A stretch of DNA of 6,609 bases from an uncultured cyanobacterium. GTDB taxonomy: Bacteria; Cyanobacteriota; Cyanobacteriia; Cyanobacteriales; Geitlerinemataceae. Positions 1 to 4,928 of the stretch are shown here, in pieces. Position 1 is the stretch's first letter. Each line of letters opens with the position of its first letter. Below the pieces are notes generated by a model. It was not told the origin of the DNA, did not search any database, and saw nothing but the letters and a program-made list of their open reading frames with translations. The position numbers and the translations under genes are program-made. The stretch is from NCBI GenBank assembly GCA_937121005.1, contig CAKZKB010000557.1, positions 1-6,609 of the forward strand, given 5' to 3'.

Positions 1-1
1 T

Positions 2-97
2 CTAGAATCTGGAGAGTTGACACAAACGGAAACTTGGCGAGAATTAATTAGCGTCTTCGGAGGAAATTTTGTGGGTTTTGCGATTTGGTTTAATTAA
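2..97 (+). CDS. 3' end of an unidentified protein gene (partial, enters from the left)
   Basis: The second reading frame is open from the left edge to a TAA at 95-97 and encodes the last 31 residues of a protein. The tail has a polar part (LESGELTQTETWREL) followed by a hydrophobic stretch rich in G, F, I and W and ending in FN, which could be a membrane-associated C-terminus. The other forward frame read from base 1 stops early. The fragment is too short to assign to a family, and the start lies outside the window. No strong terminator hairpin follows it. Confidence 0.45.
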   Translation, partial: LESGELTQTETWRELISVFGGNFVGFAIWFN

Positions 98-158
98 GTC
101 TCGATCGCTTCAGTCGGTTGTTATATCATGACGATCGCGCGAACTCAGCAAGTGGCGT

Positions 159-224
159 AGAAACCCGGTTTCTCGTCCGTAGCTAGACTAAATTCGAGTT
201 TTTCCTTTCAGAAACCGGGTTTCT
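159..224. repeat. 66-bp MITE-like inverted-repeat element, copy 1
   Basis: The left arm AGAAACCCGGTTTCT (159-173) and the right arm AGAAACCGGGTTTCT (210-224) are perfect 15-bp inverted repeats. Each arm is itself a 7+1+7 palindrome. The 36-bp spacer contains AAATTCGAGT. A second copy of identical total length lies at 2325-2390. The structure can fold as one long stem or as two small hairpins, as in non-autonomous elements or paired REP sequences. No transposase is present in the window. It sits just upstream of the lipoprotein gene, and its right arm falls where a -35 box would be if TACAAT at 241-246 is the -10 box. Confidence 0.8.
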
Positions 225-240
225 GGGGAAACTGTTGTGA

Positions 241-246
241 TACAAT
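241..246 (+). promoter_or_regulatory. Possible -10 box of the lipoprotein gene
   Basis: TACAAT fits a sigma-70 type -10 element, 32 bp before the ATG at 278. No good TTGACA-like box stands 16-18 bp upstream; that position is occupied by the right arm of the 66-bp repeat. This is inference from consensus only. Confidence 0.25.
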
Positions 247-277
247 CGAAAATGGGCGAACTCAACAAATAAAATCG

Positions 278-1132
278 ATGTCAATCAAATTAACCTTTTG
301 TTTAGCCGCGATCGCGCTTCTAGGGGCGATGGGTTGCACCCCTCCCCAGACGGAAACCTCCGAAAACACTGCCGAACCCGTTGCCGAAACCAGTACCGAA
401 ACCACGTCTGAAGGGACGGGAACCCTCGCCGTCAAAGCCAACGGCGAAGACTTCGTGCGTCAAGGGTTTACAACCAAAGATGGCTGGGAAATTGAGTTCG
501 ACAACCTCTACGTCACCCTCGCCAACGTCACCGCCTATCAAACCGATCCGCCTTTCGATCCCCAAGGCGAAGCCGAACTCGAACCTCAAGAAACCGTTCT
601 CGTTAGCGACCTGAAAACTGTCGATTTGGCAGCCGGAGACGAGACCGCCGAACCGATTGTAATCGATACGCAAACCGCAGCGAGCGGTCATTACAATGCC
701 CTGTCGTGGCAAATGGCAAAAGCCACAGAAGGAGACGCGCAAGGACACGCGATCGTCCTGGCCGGAACGGCACAAAAAGCAGGCGAAACCATCGATTTCG
801 TGCTGAAACTCGATCCCGAATTAACCTTTACCTGCGGCGAATTTGTGGGAGACAGCCGCAAAGGATTTCTAGAACCCGAGGACACCGCCGATCTAGAAGC
901 AACCTTTCACTTCGACCACTTGTTTGGCGATGGCGAAGCACCAGCCGACGACGACATCAATACGGGTGCGCTAGGATTCGATCCCATTGCCAATCTAGCA
1001 GAAAATGGTAAAGTTGAAGCCGATACCGCTATGCTAGAGCAACAACTTTCGCCAGAAGACTACGCCAAACTGGAGTCGATCTTACCCAGTCTGGGTCATG
1101 TGGGCGAAGGTCACTGTCGAGCGAATAGCTAA
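278..1132 (+). CDS. Acidic secreted lipoprotein of unknown function
   Basis: The protein has 284 residues. It begins with a short basic N-terminus (MSIK) and a hydrophobic stretch ending at Cys20 (LLGAMGC), which reads as a type II signal peptide with a slightly atypical lipobox, so lipid anchoring outside the cytoplasmic membrane is likely. Residues 21-47 form a Thr/Glu-rich linker. Residues 48-284 form an acidic, probably beta-rich domain with a GWEIEFDNLYVTL segment near 69-81. A histidine/aspartate cluster FHFDHLFGDGEAP lies at 210-222, then ADDDINTGALGFDP, and the protein ends with GHVGEGHCRANS. Cys186 and Cys280 could form a disulfide, and the His/Asp cluster could bind a metal; both are inference. 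The early part faintly recalls DUF4382-like lipoproteins (structural strand, then VDL, then GHYNALSW), but I cannot assign it. The ATG at 278 is chosen because the signal peptide starts there; no clear Shine-Dalgarno precedes it. The stop overlaps the stop of the CHAT remnant on the other strand. Confidence 0.85.
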   Translation: MSIKLTFCLAAIALLGAMGCTPPQTETSENTAEPVAETSTETTSEGTGTLAVKANGEDFVRQGFTTKDGWEIEFDNLYVTLANVTAYQTDPPFDPQGEAELEPQETVLVSDLKTVDLAAGDETAEPIVIDTQTAASGHYNALSWQMAKATEGDAQGHAIVLAGTAQKAGETIDFVLKLDPELTFTCGEFVGDSRKGFLEPEDTADLEATFHFDHLFGDGEAPADDDINTGALGFDPIANLAENGKVEADTAMLEQQLSPEDYAKLESILPSLGHVGEGHCRANS

Positions 1133-1594
1133 CGCGATCGCTTTTCGATAAACGGGCCAATATCGCCTTGGCAGGCCCACGCGCCCCAATAGTAAGGATG
1201 GGATAAGGGACGATCGTCCGCTTTGTATTTTTCATCCCGTGTTTCTTCCAATTCTGTTAGCACGTCTCGCCCCAATTTCCACTGGCGTAACTGTGCGGTT
1301 GTTGCCATTTTTAAGTCCGTTTGCGCTTTGCGGAGGGCGATCGCCCGTCCGGGCACCGACCACAAGCTGACGACGGCGGTTTTGGCCCCCGCCAAACTGA
1401 AGGCCCGCCGCAACCCGAACACGCCTTCCCCCGGTTTGCACGTCCCCTTGTCCGGTTTGGCAGGCCACTAGGACGCTGAGTTCGTTTCCCCACAAGTCCA
1501 GGGCGGCTATATCGCGGGCGAACAAAATCCCCTTGACTCCCTCGGGAAGTTCGCCCCCGGCGTTCCAGGTGTTGGCCCCGGCCAGGGCGATCGA
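1129..1594 (-). pseudogene. Decayed C-terminal part of a CHAT-domain (caspase-like) protein
   Basis: Two minus-strand frames together read as the second half of a CHAT peptidase domain. The first carries ALAGANTWNAGGELPEG, then AALDLWGNELSVLVACQTGQGDVQTG (about 1588-1430), with the cysteine of the usual SACETG motif kept (ACQTG). The second carries GEGVFGLRRAFSLAGAK, VSLWSVPG, ALRKAQ, LRQWKLGRDVL and HPYYWGAWACQGDIGP, ending in TAG at 1131-1129. They are separated by one extra base in a run of five C (1428-1432); removing it restores TGEGVFG. The histidine half of the domain (the ATHG motif normally just before the ALAGAN segment) is missing, and Uma2 coding sequence lies there instead. About 20 residues usual in the family between VPD and ALRxAQ are also absent, the gap falling on a HIP1 palindrome (1337-1344). 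With no catalytic His, a frameshift and deletions, this is almost certainly inactive. CHAT proteins are common in filamentous cyanobacteria, often with TPR repeats; no TPR part remains here. Confidence 0.85.
1337..1344. repeat. HIP1 palindrome (GCGATCGC) at the internal CHAT deletion
   Basis: GCGATCGC, extended to GGGCGATCGCCC at 1335-1346. In the CHAT frame it encodes the join between SLWSVPGR and ALRKAQ, where roughly 20 residues of the family pattern are lacking. HIP1 is a highly iterated cyanobacterial palindrome and many other copies occur in this window; this one is listed because of its position at a presumed breakpoint. Confidence 0.6.
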
Positions 1595-2202
1595 TCGCCT
1601 GAAAACGCATCGATCGCCAACCACAAACCGGGAAACACGCGAGAACGCAAAACGCGATCGTCGTCTGGAACTAGAGGTTGATACTGTTCTCCCTCCAGTA
1701 CAAACCAATCGAGTCGCTGTTCGTAGGATTGCCAGACAATATATTCTAACACGCCATTGCGACGATAGACTTCCAGCTTCCGATTCAGGTCGATCGCCGC
1801 ACTACTGGCAGCAATTTCGACCGCCAATTCCGGCGCACCTTCTAAATAGCCATCCTCAGTAATTCTGGCGTTTCCCCCTGCGGTTTCGTCCAACATCAAA
1901 GCGATGTCCGGTTGCACTTCATTAGCGCGATCCAAACGTACAGTGGGTTCAATTCCTAATTGCAATCCCGGCGTGGCAATTTGGTAACTCCAAAGCCATC
2001 CATGCAGGCGACTGTGGGGTTCGGCGTGTTGTTGAAACCGGAGAGGAGATGCCACGTAAACGATACCTTCAATCAGTTCGGCTTTAATAGGGCGATCGTC
2101 GGCTGTATAGCGCCGTTCAAATTCGGTACGAGTCAGGCGATCGCCGCTTTCTAGCGGTGGGAAACGGTGTTTTAATGCGGCGCGATGGGATAAACGAGTC
2201 AT
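1507..2202 (-). CDS. Uma2-family (DUF820) endonuclease-like protein with an altered C-terminus
   Basis: The ORF has 231 codons; residues 1-199 match the Uma2/DUF820 family, a PD-(D/E)XK nuclease-like fold massively expanded in cyanobacteria and of unclear cellular role. Visible landmarks are LTRTEFERRY, AELIEGIVYVASP (E42), EVQPDIALML (D99), GAPELAVEIAASS (E129), the lysine of DLNRKLEVYRRNGVLEYIVW (K142) and the terminal family block VFPGLWLAIDAF. The set D99, E129, K142 fits the expected active site. After residue 199 the usual tail (DALLxGD followed by a short helix) is replaced by SGDRSPWPGPTPGTPG and more, a Pro/Gly/Arg-rich sequence that is the CHAT remnant read in the wrong frame, ending at a TAG at 1509-1507. 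The core may still fold, so I keep it as a CDS, but it could equally be a pseudogene. The ATG at 2202 gives a normal family N-terminus. A 10-bp direct repeat containing CGATCG lies at the join. Confidence 0.8.
   Translation of the reverse strand: MTRLSHRAALKHRFPPLESGDRLTRTEFERRYTADDRPIKAELIEGIVYVASPLRFQQHAEPHSRLHGWLWSYQIATPGLQLGIEPTVRLDRANEVQPDIALMLDETAGGNARITEDGYLEGAPELAVEIAASSAAIDLNRKLEVYRRNGVLEYIVWQSYEQRLDWFVLEGEQYQPLVPDDDRVLRSRVFPGLWLAIDAFSGDRSPWPGPTPGTPGANFPRESRGFCSPAI
1586..1618. repeat. Duplicated CGATCG motif at the Uma2/CHAT junction
   Basis: ATCGATCGCC occurs at 1590-1599 and again at 1609-1618. The first is part of the 14-bp palindrome GGCGATCGATCGCC at 1586-1599. Family homology switches from Uma2 (ending near 1604) to CHAT (starting near 1594) exactly here, so the motif marks the probable deletion breakpoint. 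Confidence 0.65.
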
Positions 2203-2248
2203 TTCAATTTTGGATTTTAGGTCAATGGTAACATTTTCCCTTATGGTG

Positions 2249-2275
2249 TTTGGTAGTGGGAGCGTCTCGCTCTCG
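2249..2275. repeat. Interspersed GTAGTGGGAGC repeat, copy 1
   Basis: The 15-mer TTTGGTAGTGGGAGC at 2249-2263 recurs as its reverse complement at 4877-4891. Here it is followed by GTCTCGCTC, so GAGCG and CGCTC pair around TCT as a small hairpin. It lies in the 247-bp space upstream of the Uma2 gene, with the second 66-bp element (2325-2390) and the first 24-bp palindrome (2431-2454) as the other recognisable items there. Confidence 0.6.
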
Positions 2276-2324
2276 AACGGAAAAAATTGCGTAACTCTTC
2301 AGGTATCCTAACCTAAACTGGTGT

Positions 2325-2390
2325 AGAAACCCGGTTTCTGGCCGATCGCCAGGTAAAATTCGAGTCTATCCGTTGAGAAACCGGGTTTCT
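2325..2390. repeat. 66-bp MITE-like inverted-repeat element, copy 2
   Basis: The arms 2325-2339 (AGAAACCCGGTTTCT) and 2376-2390 (AGAAACCGGGTTTCT) are identical to those of the copy at 159-224, with the same 36-bp spacer length. The two spacers agree at about 23 of 36 positions, including AAATTCGAGT. Identical ends with a diverged middle suggest the arms are the functional or mobilised part. Confidence 0.8.
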
Positions 2391-2430
2391 GGATACCACC
2401 TGAATGTTTACAAAATTGCTACTTTGGATA

Positions 2431-2454
2431 GGGCAAACGCCGTTTGCCCCTACA
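2431..2454. repeat. 24-bp palindromic repeat, copy 1
   Basis: A 9+1+9 palindrome GGGCAAACG-C-CGTTTGCCC followed by CTACA. The identical 24 bp occurs in the same orientation at 3319-3342. This copy supplies the TAG stop (minus strand, 2452-2450) of the DUF4384-like gene. The motif type is widespread in cyanobacterial intergenic DNA. Confidence 0.8.
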
Positions 2455-3259
2455 CGACTTGGTACTCGCTATAAAGTACCTGCACGTCTTGGGCAGTCTC
2501 TACATAGTTTAGCACATCTTGTAACTGGTCGCTTTGCAATGCCATTGCTTCTAAGCGGGCGCGTTCCCACCAAGAAAACGATGGTTCTGCGGTGCTGAGA
2601 ATGGCGACAAGCTGCTCCGAGCCAATAACGCTCGGTTGAAAGGCTTCGTTTTTTGCTTGTGGTAATTTTACTCTGTCTCCATTGCATTTTGAGTTCGGTG
2701 CAAACTTCGACGGACACAAACAATAGACGATGTTTTCTGCATCTCGTTCTAGCAGCAGCAAGTGACAGCTTGGCTCGAATTCCCCCTCGAAAATGATGGC
2801 ACTACCAACGGGAACCTCGGTTAAATATGGACTAGGTGTATCGGGAAACATTTTGAGATCGGCGACGGTTTCCGAGCGACGAACCCCCATCAATGTGGTT
2901 GGTAATGACACTCGCCGTACTTGTTGCCACAACCAAGAGGGATAGAGTTTTTCTTCGTGCCACTGTCGCACTTTTTTCCATTTTTGGCGTTCCCCATTTC
3001 CCCACCCGAAGCCATCTTCTTGGGCTAAATCCAGCAAGCGTGGTAAAATTTTCTTGTTCCAGGAGTCTTGAAGAAATTTGGCTGGATCCTCTACCCTCAA
3101 CGTTCGGGTGAGAACATCTGCCAAATTGACCCAGTTGAGATCGTCGTTGGAGTGTAAGAGGCGTTGGACAAAGGCGAGTCTGTGGTTGTCTTCAAACTGC
3201 CAATGGGTTGCCATGTCTTGCCAAAATTGGTCTTCGTGTCGGGGGTCGATCGCGTTCAT
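2450..3259 (-). CDS. DUF4384-like domain protein, function unknown
   Basis: The protein has 269 residues. Residues 1-145 look alpha-helical and rich in Trp and charged residues (QFWQDMATHWQFEDNHR, NWVNLADVLTRTLR, WLWQQVRRVSLP). Residues 146-225 resemble a DUF4384-type beta domain: an EVPVGSAIIFEGEF entry, CHLLLLERDAENIVYCLCPS, a basic/polar NGDRVKLP turn and GSEQLVAILSTAEP. The last 40 residues are helical. DUF4384 domains often accompany caspase/CHAT or kinase modules; no such partner is fused here, so a role is not assignable. The ATG at 3259 is preferred over an upstream TTG at 3301 because GAGGA stands about 10 bases before it. The stop is provided by a palindromic repeat. The gene contains no CGATCG except at its extreme 5' end (3247-3252), unlike its neighbours, and it lies between two identical 24-bp repeats, which suggests separate acquisition. 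Confidence 0.75.
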   Translation of the reverse strand: MNAIDPRHEDQFWQDMATHWQFEDNHRLAFVQRLLHSNDDLNWVNLADVLTRTLRVEDPAKFLQDSWNKKILPRLLDLAQEDGFGWGNGERQKWKKVRQWHEEKLYPSWLWQQVRRVSLPTTLMGVRRSETVADLKMFPDTPSPYLTEVPVGSAIIFEGEFEPSCHLLLLERDAENIVYCLCPSKFAPNSKCNGDRVKLPQAKNEAFQPSVIGSEQLVAILSTAEPSFSWWERARLEAMALQSDQLQDVLNYVETAQDVQVLYSEYQVV

Positions 3260-3555
3260 GGTTGTGGTTTCCTCATTCGATACTACTGTTATCCCAAACA
3301 AATAGAACTTTCGCGATCGGGCAAACGCCGTTTGCCCCTACAGGGTTTTGTCTGCGATCGCCAATAATGGGATATTTCCAGTATAAACACAATTTTAATA
3401 AGAATTGGGAGGATTCGAGTTTTTTCGAGATCGATCGACTTATAGCGATTTCTTTCGAGACAAAAATGCTATTTCGAGATTGCTCTTCGTTATTCTATCG
3501 ACACTTCGATCTCGATCTACTTGAATAAGAATAACACCGAGCTTGGAAAACTGAA
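3260..3555. other. Intergenic region without a convincing gene
   Basis: These 296 bases separate divergent genes. They hold the second 24-bp palindrome (3319-3342), a HIP1-like site near 3353-3361 and an AT-rich stretch (about 3362-3555). The divergent promoters should lie here, but I find no box pair I would defend. Confidence 0.5.
3319..3342. repeat. 24-bp palindromic repeat, copy 2
   Basis: Identical over 24 bp and in the same orientation as 2431-2454, 888 bp away. Flanking bases differ on both sides, so the repeat boundary is sharp. Together the two copies enclose the whole DUF4384-like gene and its start region. Confidence 0.8.
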
Positions 3556-3714
3556 ATGATTGTCTTAGAACTGTGCGCTACGATTTCTGTATGGTTCGCT
3601 CAACGCTTTGGCGAAGCGATCGTCGCTGTCATCTTAGCAAAGCTGCTAGAATTTTGGCTGCAACGCGATCGCTTTCCCAGTCCCCAACAACGCGATCGAG
3701 AAAAGTCCGAATGA
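3556..3714 (+). CDS. Small 52-residue protein with a hydrophobic N-terminal helix, unknown
   Basis: ATG at 3556 opens a 52-codon frame ending in TGA at 3712-3714. The product starts MIVLELCATISVWFAQRFGE, continues AIVAVILAKLLEFWLQRD (to residue 38), then has a charged tail (PSPQQRDREKSE). Residues 2-36 form one hydrophobic to amphipathic helix with R17, E20 and K29, suggesting membrane association, followed by a soluble basic/acidic tail. GGA lies about 8 bases before the ATG (TTGGAAAACTGAA-ATG), an acceptable ribosome binding site. Codons use the typical local CGATCG-rich style. The TGA overlaps an ATG (3711-3713) in the frame of the following GNAT gene, so translational coupling is possible. 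I do not recognise the family; composition, ribosome site and context favour a real gene, but the length leaves doubt. Confidence 0.55.
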   Translation: MIVLELCATISVWFAQRFGEAIVAVILAKLLEFWLQRDRFPSPQQRDREKSE

Positions 3715-3776
3715 GGTTAGGAGAATTGCTCTCAGTCAAGGTTTCATGCGATCGCATAAATGTTACGATCGCCGAT

Positions 3777-4259
3777 ATGACGATCGCTCCCTCTCTACCC
3801 CCAGGTTTAATTTTACGTCGAGCCCGGCCCGATGAGATTTGGACGTTGCGAAAAAAGGTCTTGCTCGCCGCACTGGATCCAACCCAGTTCGATCCGTCGC
3901 GGTTTTGGGTTGGGGAAGCAGAAGGAAAAGTTGTCGCCTGCGGTCAGTTGCGGCCGTTCGGCCCGGTGCTAGAATTGGGTAGTCTGGTGGTCGATCGCCC
4001 CTGGAGGGGTCGCGGTGTGGGTAGCGCCATCGTCGATCGTCTCATTGACCAAGCCGATCGCCCCTTATATTTGGAATGTCTGGGGGAGAACCTTCCCAAA
4101 TTTTACCGTCGCTTCGGGTTCGTGGAAGTCTCCTGGGCCGACTTACCGCCGTCGCTACAGGGAAATGTCCGCCTGCGAATGTCCCACTGGGGGCGACAAT
4201 GGTTGGGGGTTCCGGTGACATTTATGCGCTACGCTGGCGTACCGGGGCCGACAGATTAA
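3777..4259 (+). CDS. GNAT-family N-acetyltransferase
   Basis: The protein has 160 residues with the GNAT fold, which transfers an acetyl group from acetyl-CoA to an amine; the substrate cannot be read from sequence. In order: beta1 LILRRARPDEIWTLRK (11-26), beta2-beta3 GEAEGKVVACGQLRPF (46-61), beta4 ELGSLVVDRPWRGRGVGSAIVDRLI (66-90) with the acetyl-CoA pyrophosphate loop RGRGVG at 77-82, beta5 PLYLECLGENLPKFYRRFGF (96-115), and a cyanobacterial-type tail VPVTFMRY. Length is normal for a single-domain GNAT. The ATG at 3777 is chosen because the family begins a few residues before the SLPPG-type segment. An alternative ATG at 3711 would add 22 residues and form an ATGA overlap with the 52-codon ORF; neither start has a strong Shine-Dalgarno. 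No gene partner reveals its target. Confidence 0.88.
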   Translation: MTIAPSLPPGLILRRARPDEIWTLRKKVLLAALDPTQFDPSRFWVGEAEGKVVACGQLRPFGPVLELGSLVVDRPWRGRGVGSAIVDRLIDQADRPLYLECLGENLPKFYRRFGFVEVSWADLPPSLQGNVRLRMSHWGRQWLGVPVTFMRYAGVPGPTD

Positions 4260-4286
4260 GAAATCGTAAGATAAAATACTCAGTAG

Positions 4287-4302
4287 AAGGGAGTTTTCCC
4301 TT
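4287..4302 (+). terminator. Weak hairpin after the GNAT gene, possible terminator
   Basis: AAGGGA-GTTT-TCCCTT forms a 6-bp stem with a 4-base loop, followed by TTCTTT. It lies 28 bp beyond the GNAT stop and ahead of the PerR-like gene. The stem is short and the T tract interrupted, so it could equally be an operator or chance. Confidence 0.3.
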
Positions 4303-4385
4303 TTCTTTGGCTACAATACCAACAGCCAAACTCGGCCTGCCTGTTTATCCTGGGGCTGGCTCGTGTCGCTACCGAGGCGGTAACT

Positions 4386-4850
4386 GTGAAACCGATTCGA
4401 TCTTTAGAAGATGCTTTCGATCGCTGTCAGACTCTGGGAATGCGCCTGAGCCGCCAGCGTCGCTTTATCCTAGAATTACTGTGGCAAGAGCGCGAACATC
4501 TCTCAGCGCGGGAAATCTACGATCGCCTCAACCAGCAGGGCAAGGATATCGGACATACGTCAGTGTACCAAAATTTGGAAGCCCTGTCGAGTCAAGGGAT
4601 TATCGAGTGCATCGAGCGATCGGACGGTCGTCTCTATGGTAATATTAGCGACGCGCACAGTCACGTTTGCTGTTTGCAAAGCGATCGCATTGTGGATGTG
4701 TTTGTCGAACTTCCCCCAGAAGTCATCGCCCGCGTGGAGGCGGAAACGGGAATGCAAATTACCAACTATCGTATCGATTTTTACGGCTATCCTCAAGGAT
4801 CCAATTCAGAGTTCAGAGTTCAGAGTTCAGAAGCGATCCCCCCTAGTTAA
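4386..4850 (+). CDS. perR: Fur-family transcriptional regulator, cyanobacterial PerR/FurC type
   Basis: The protein has 154 residues. Residues 1-85 form the winged-helix DNA-binding domain: IRSLEDAFDRCQTLGMRLSR, then FILELLWQEREHLSAREIYD, the recognition helix GHTSVYQNLEALSSQGI (56-72) and the wing ECIERSDGRLYG. Residues 86-136 form the dimer domain with NISDAHSHVCC (H91, H93, C95, C96), a likely regulatory metal site, and a TGMQITNYRIDFYGY end. The usual CxxC structural-zinc pairs are not visible. The KPIRSLEDA and HLSAREIYDRLNQQGKDIGHTSVYQNLEAL blocks match, from memory, the cyanobacterial subgroup named PerR (FurC in Anabaena), which controls peroxide-stress genes; the subgroup call is inference. 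GTG at 4386 is chosen because GAGG sits 8 bases upstream and there is no in-frame ATG before it. The last residues (about 139-154) are encoded by a heptamer repeat and look like an accidental extension beyond FYGY. Confidence 0.88.
   Translation: MKPIRSLEDAFDRCQTLGMRLSRQRRFILELLWQEREHLSAREIYDRLNQQGKDIGHTSVYQNLEALSSQGIIECIERSDGRLYGNISDAHSHVCCLQSDRIVDVFVELPPEVIARVEAETGMQITNYRIDFYGYPQGSNSEFRVQSSEAIPPS
4805..4830. repeat. Heptamer tandem repeat (TTCAGAG)3.7 inside the regulator's 3' end
   Basis: Three perfect TTCAGAG units (4805-4825) plus TTCAG. It belongs to the short tandemly repeated heptanucleotide class known in cyanobacteria. Because 7 is not a multiple of 3, it is read as SEFRVQS in the PerR-like tail, and gain or loss of one unit would change the C-terminus. 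Confidence 0.8.
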
Positions 4851-4864
4851 TCGGAGATAGAGAT

Positions 4865-4883
4865 TGGGAGCAAAATGCTCCCA
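4865..4883. repeat. GGGAGC hairpin repeat, copy 2 (inverted)
   Basis: TGGGAGCA-AAA-TGCTCCCA is a perfect 8-bp stem with a 3-base loop, 14 bp after the PerR-like stop. The right side extends into CTACCAAA, giving a 15-mer shared in inverted orientation with 2249-2263. It could act as a transcription terminator for the regulator gene, but no T tract follows on the + strand. Confidence 0.6.
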
Positions 4884-4928
4884 CTACCAAACCAGATCTG
4901 AGAAGATATTACATCGATATTAAAGTTT

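Noticed and set aside
159..224. Rho-independent terminator for the gene ending at 97
   Set aside because: It lies 60 bp beyond the stop, has no T tract, and the same element recurs elsewhere; it is an interspersed repeat.
320..775. Long minus-strand open frame opposite the lipoprotein gene
   Set aside because: It is a shadow of the lipoprotein coding frame, low-complexity (FGxGFGxxFG), without a family signature.
1129..2202. An intact Uma2-CHAT defence or toxin module
   Set aside because: The CHAT part lacks the catalytic histidine half, is frameshifted and is out of frame with Uma2, so no functional two-component system is supported.
3367..3528. A 53-codon + strand ORF (starting MGYFQYKHNF) between the divergent genes
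   Set aside because: It is AT-rich, has no ribosome binding site or recognisable motif, and is rich in repeated TCGAGAT/TCGATC words; chance openness is more likely.
3573..3776. 68-residue N-terminal extension of GNAT
   Set aside because: The first part overlaps the 52-codon ORF and is Arg/Ser-rich shadow sequence; the acetyltransferase fold is complete from 3777.
4076..4642. Open + strand frame spanning the GNAT end and the start of the PerR-like gene
   Set aside because: It overlaps two well-supported genes in another frame and has no domain features.
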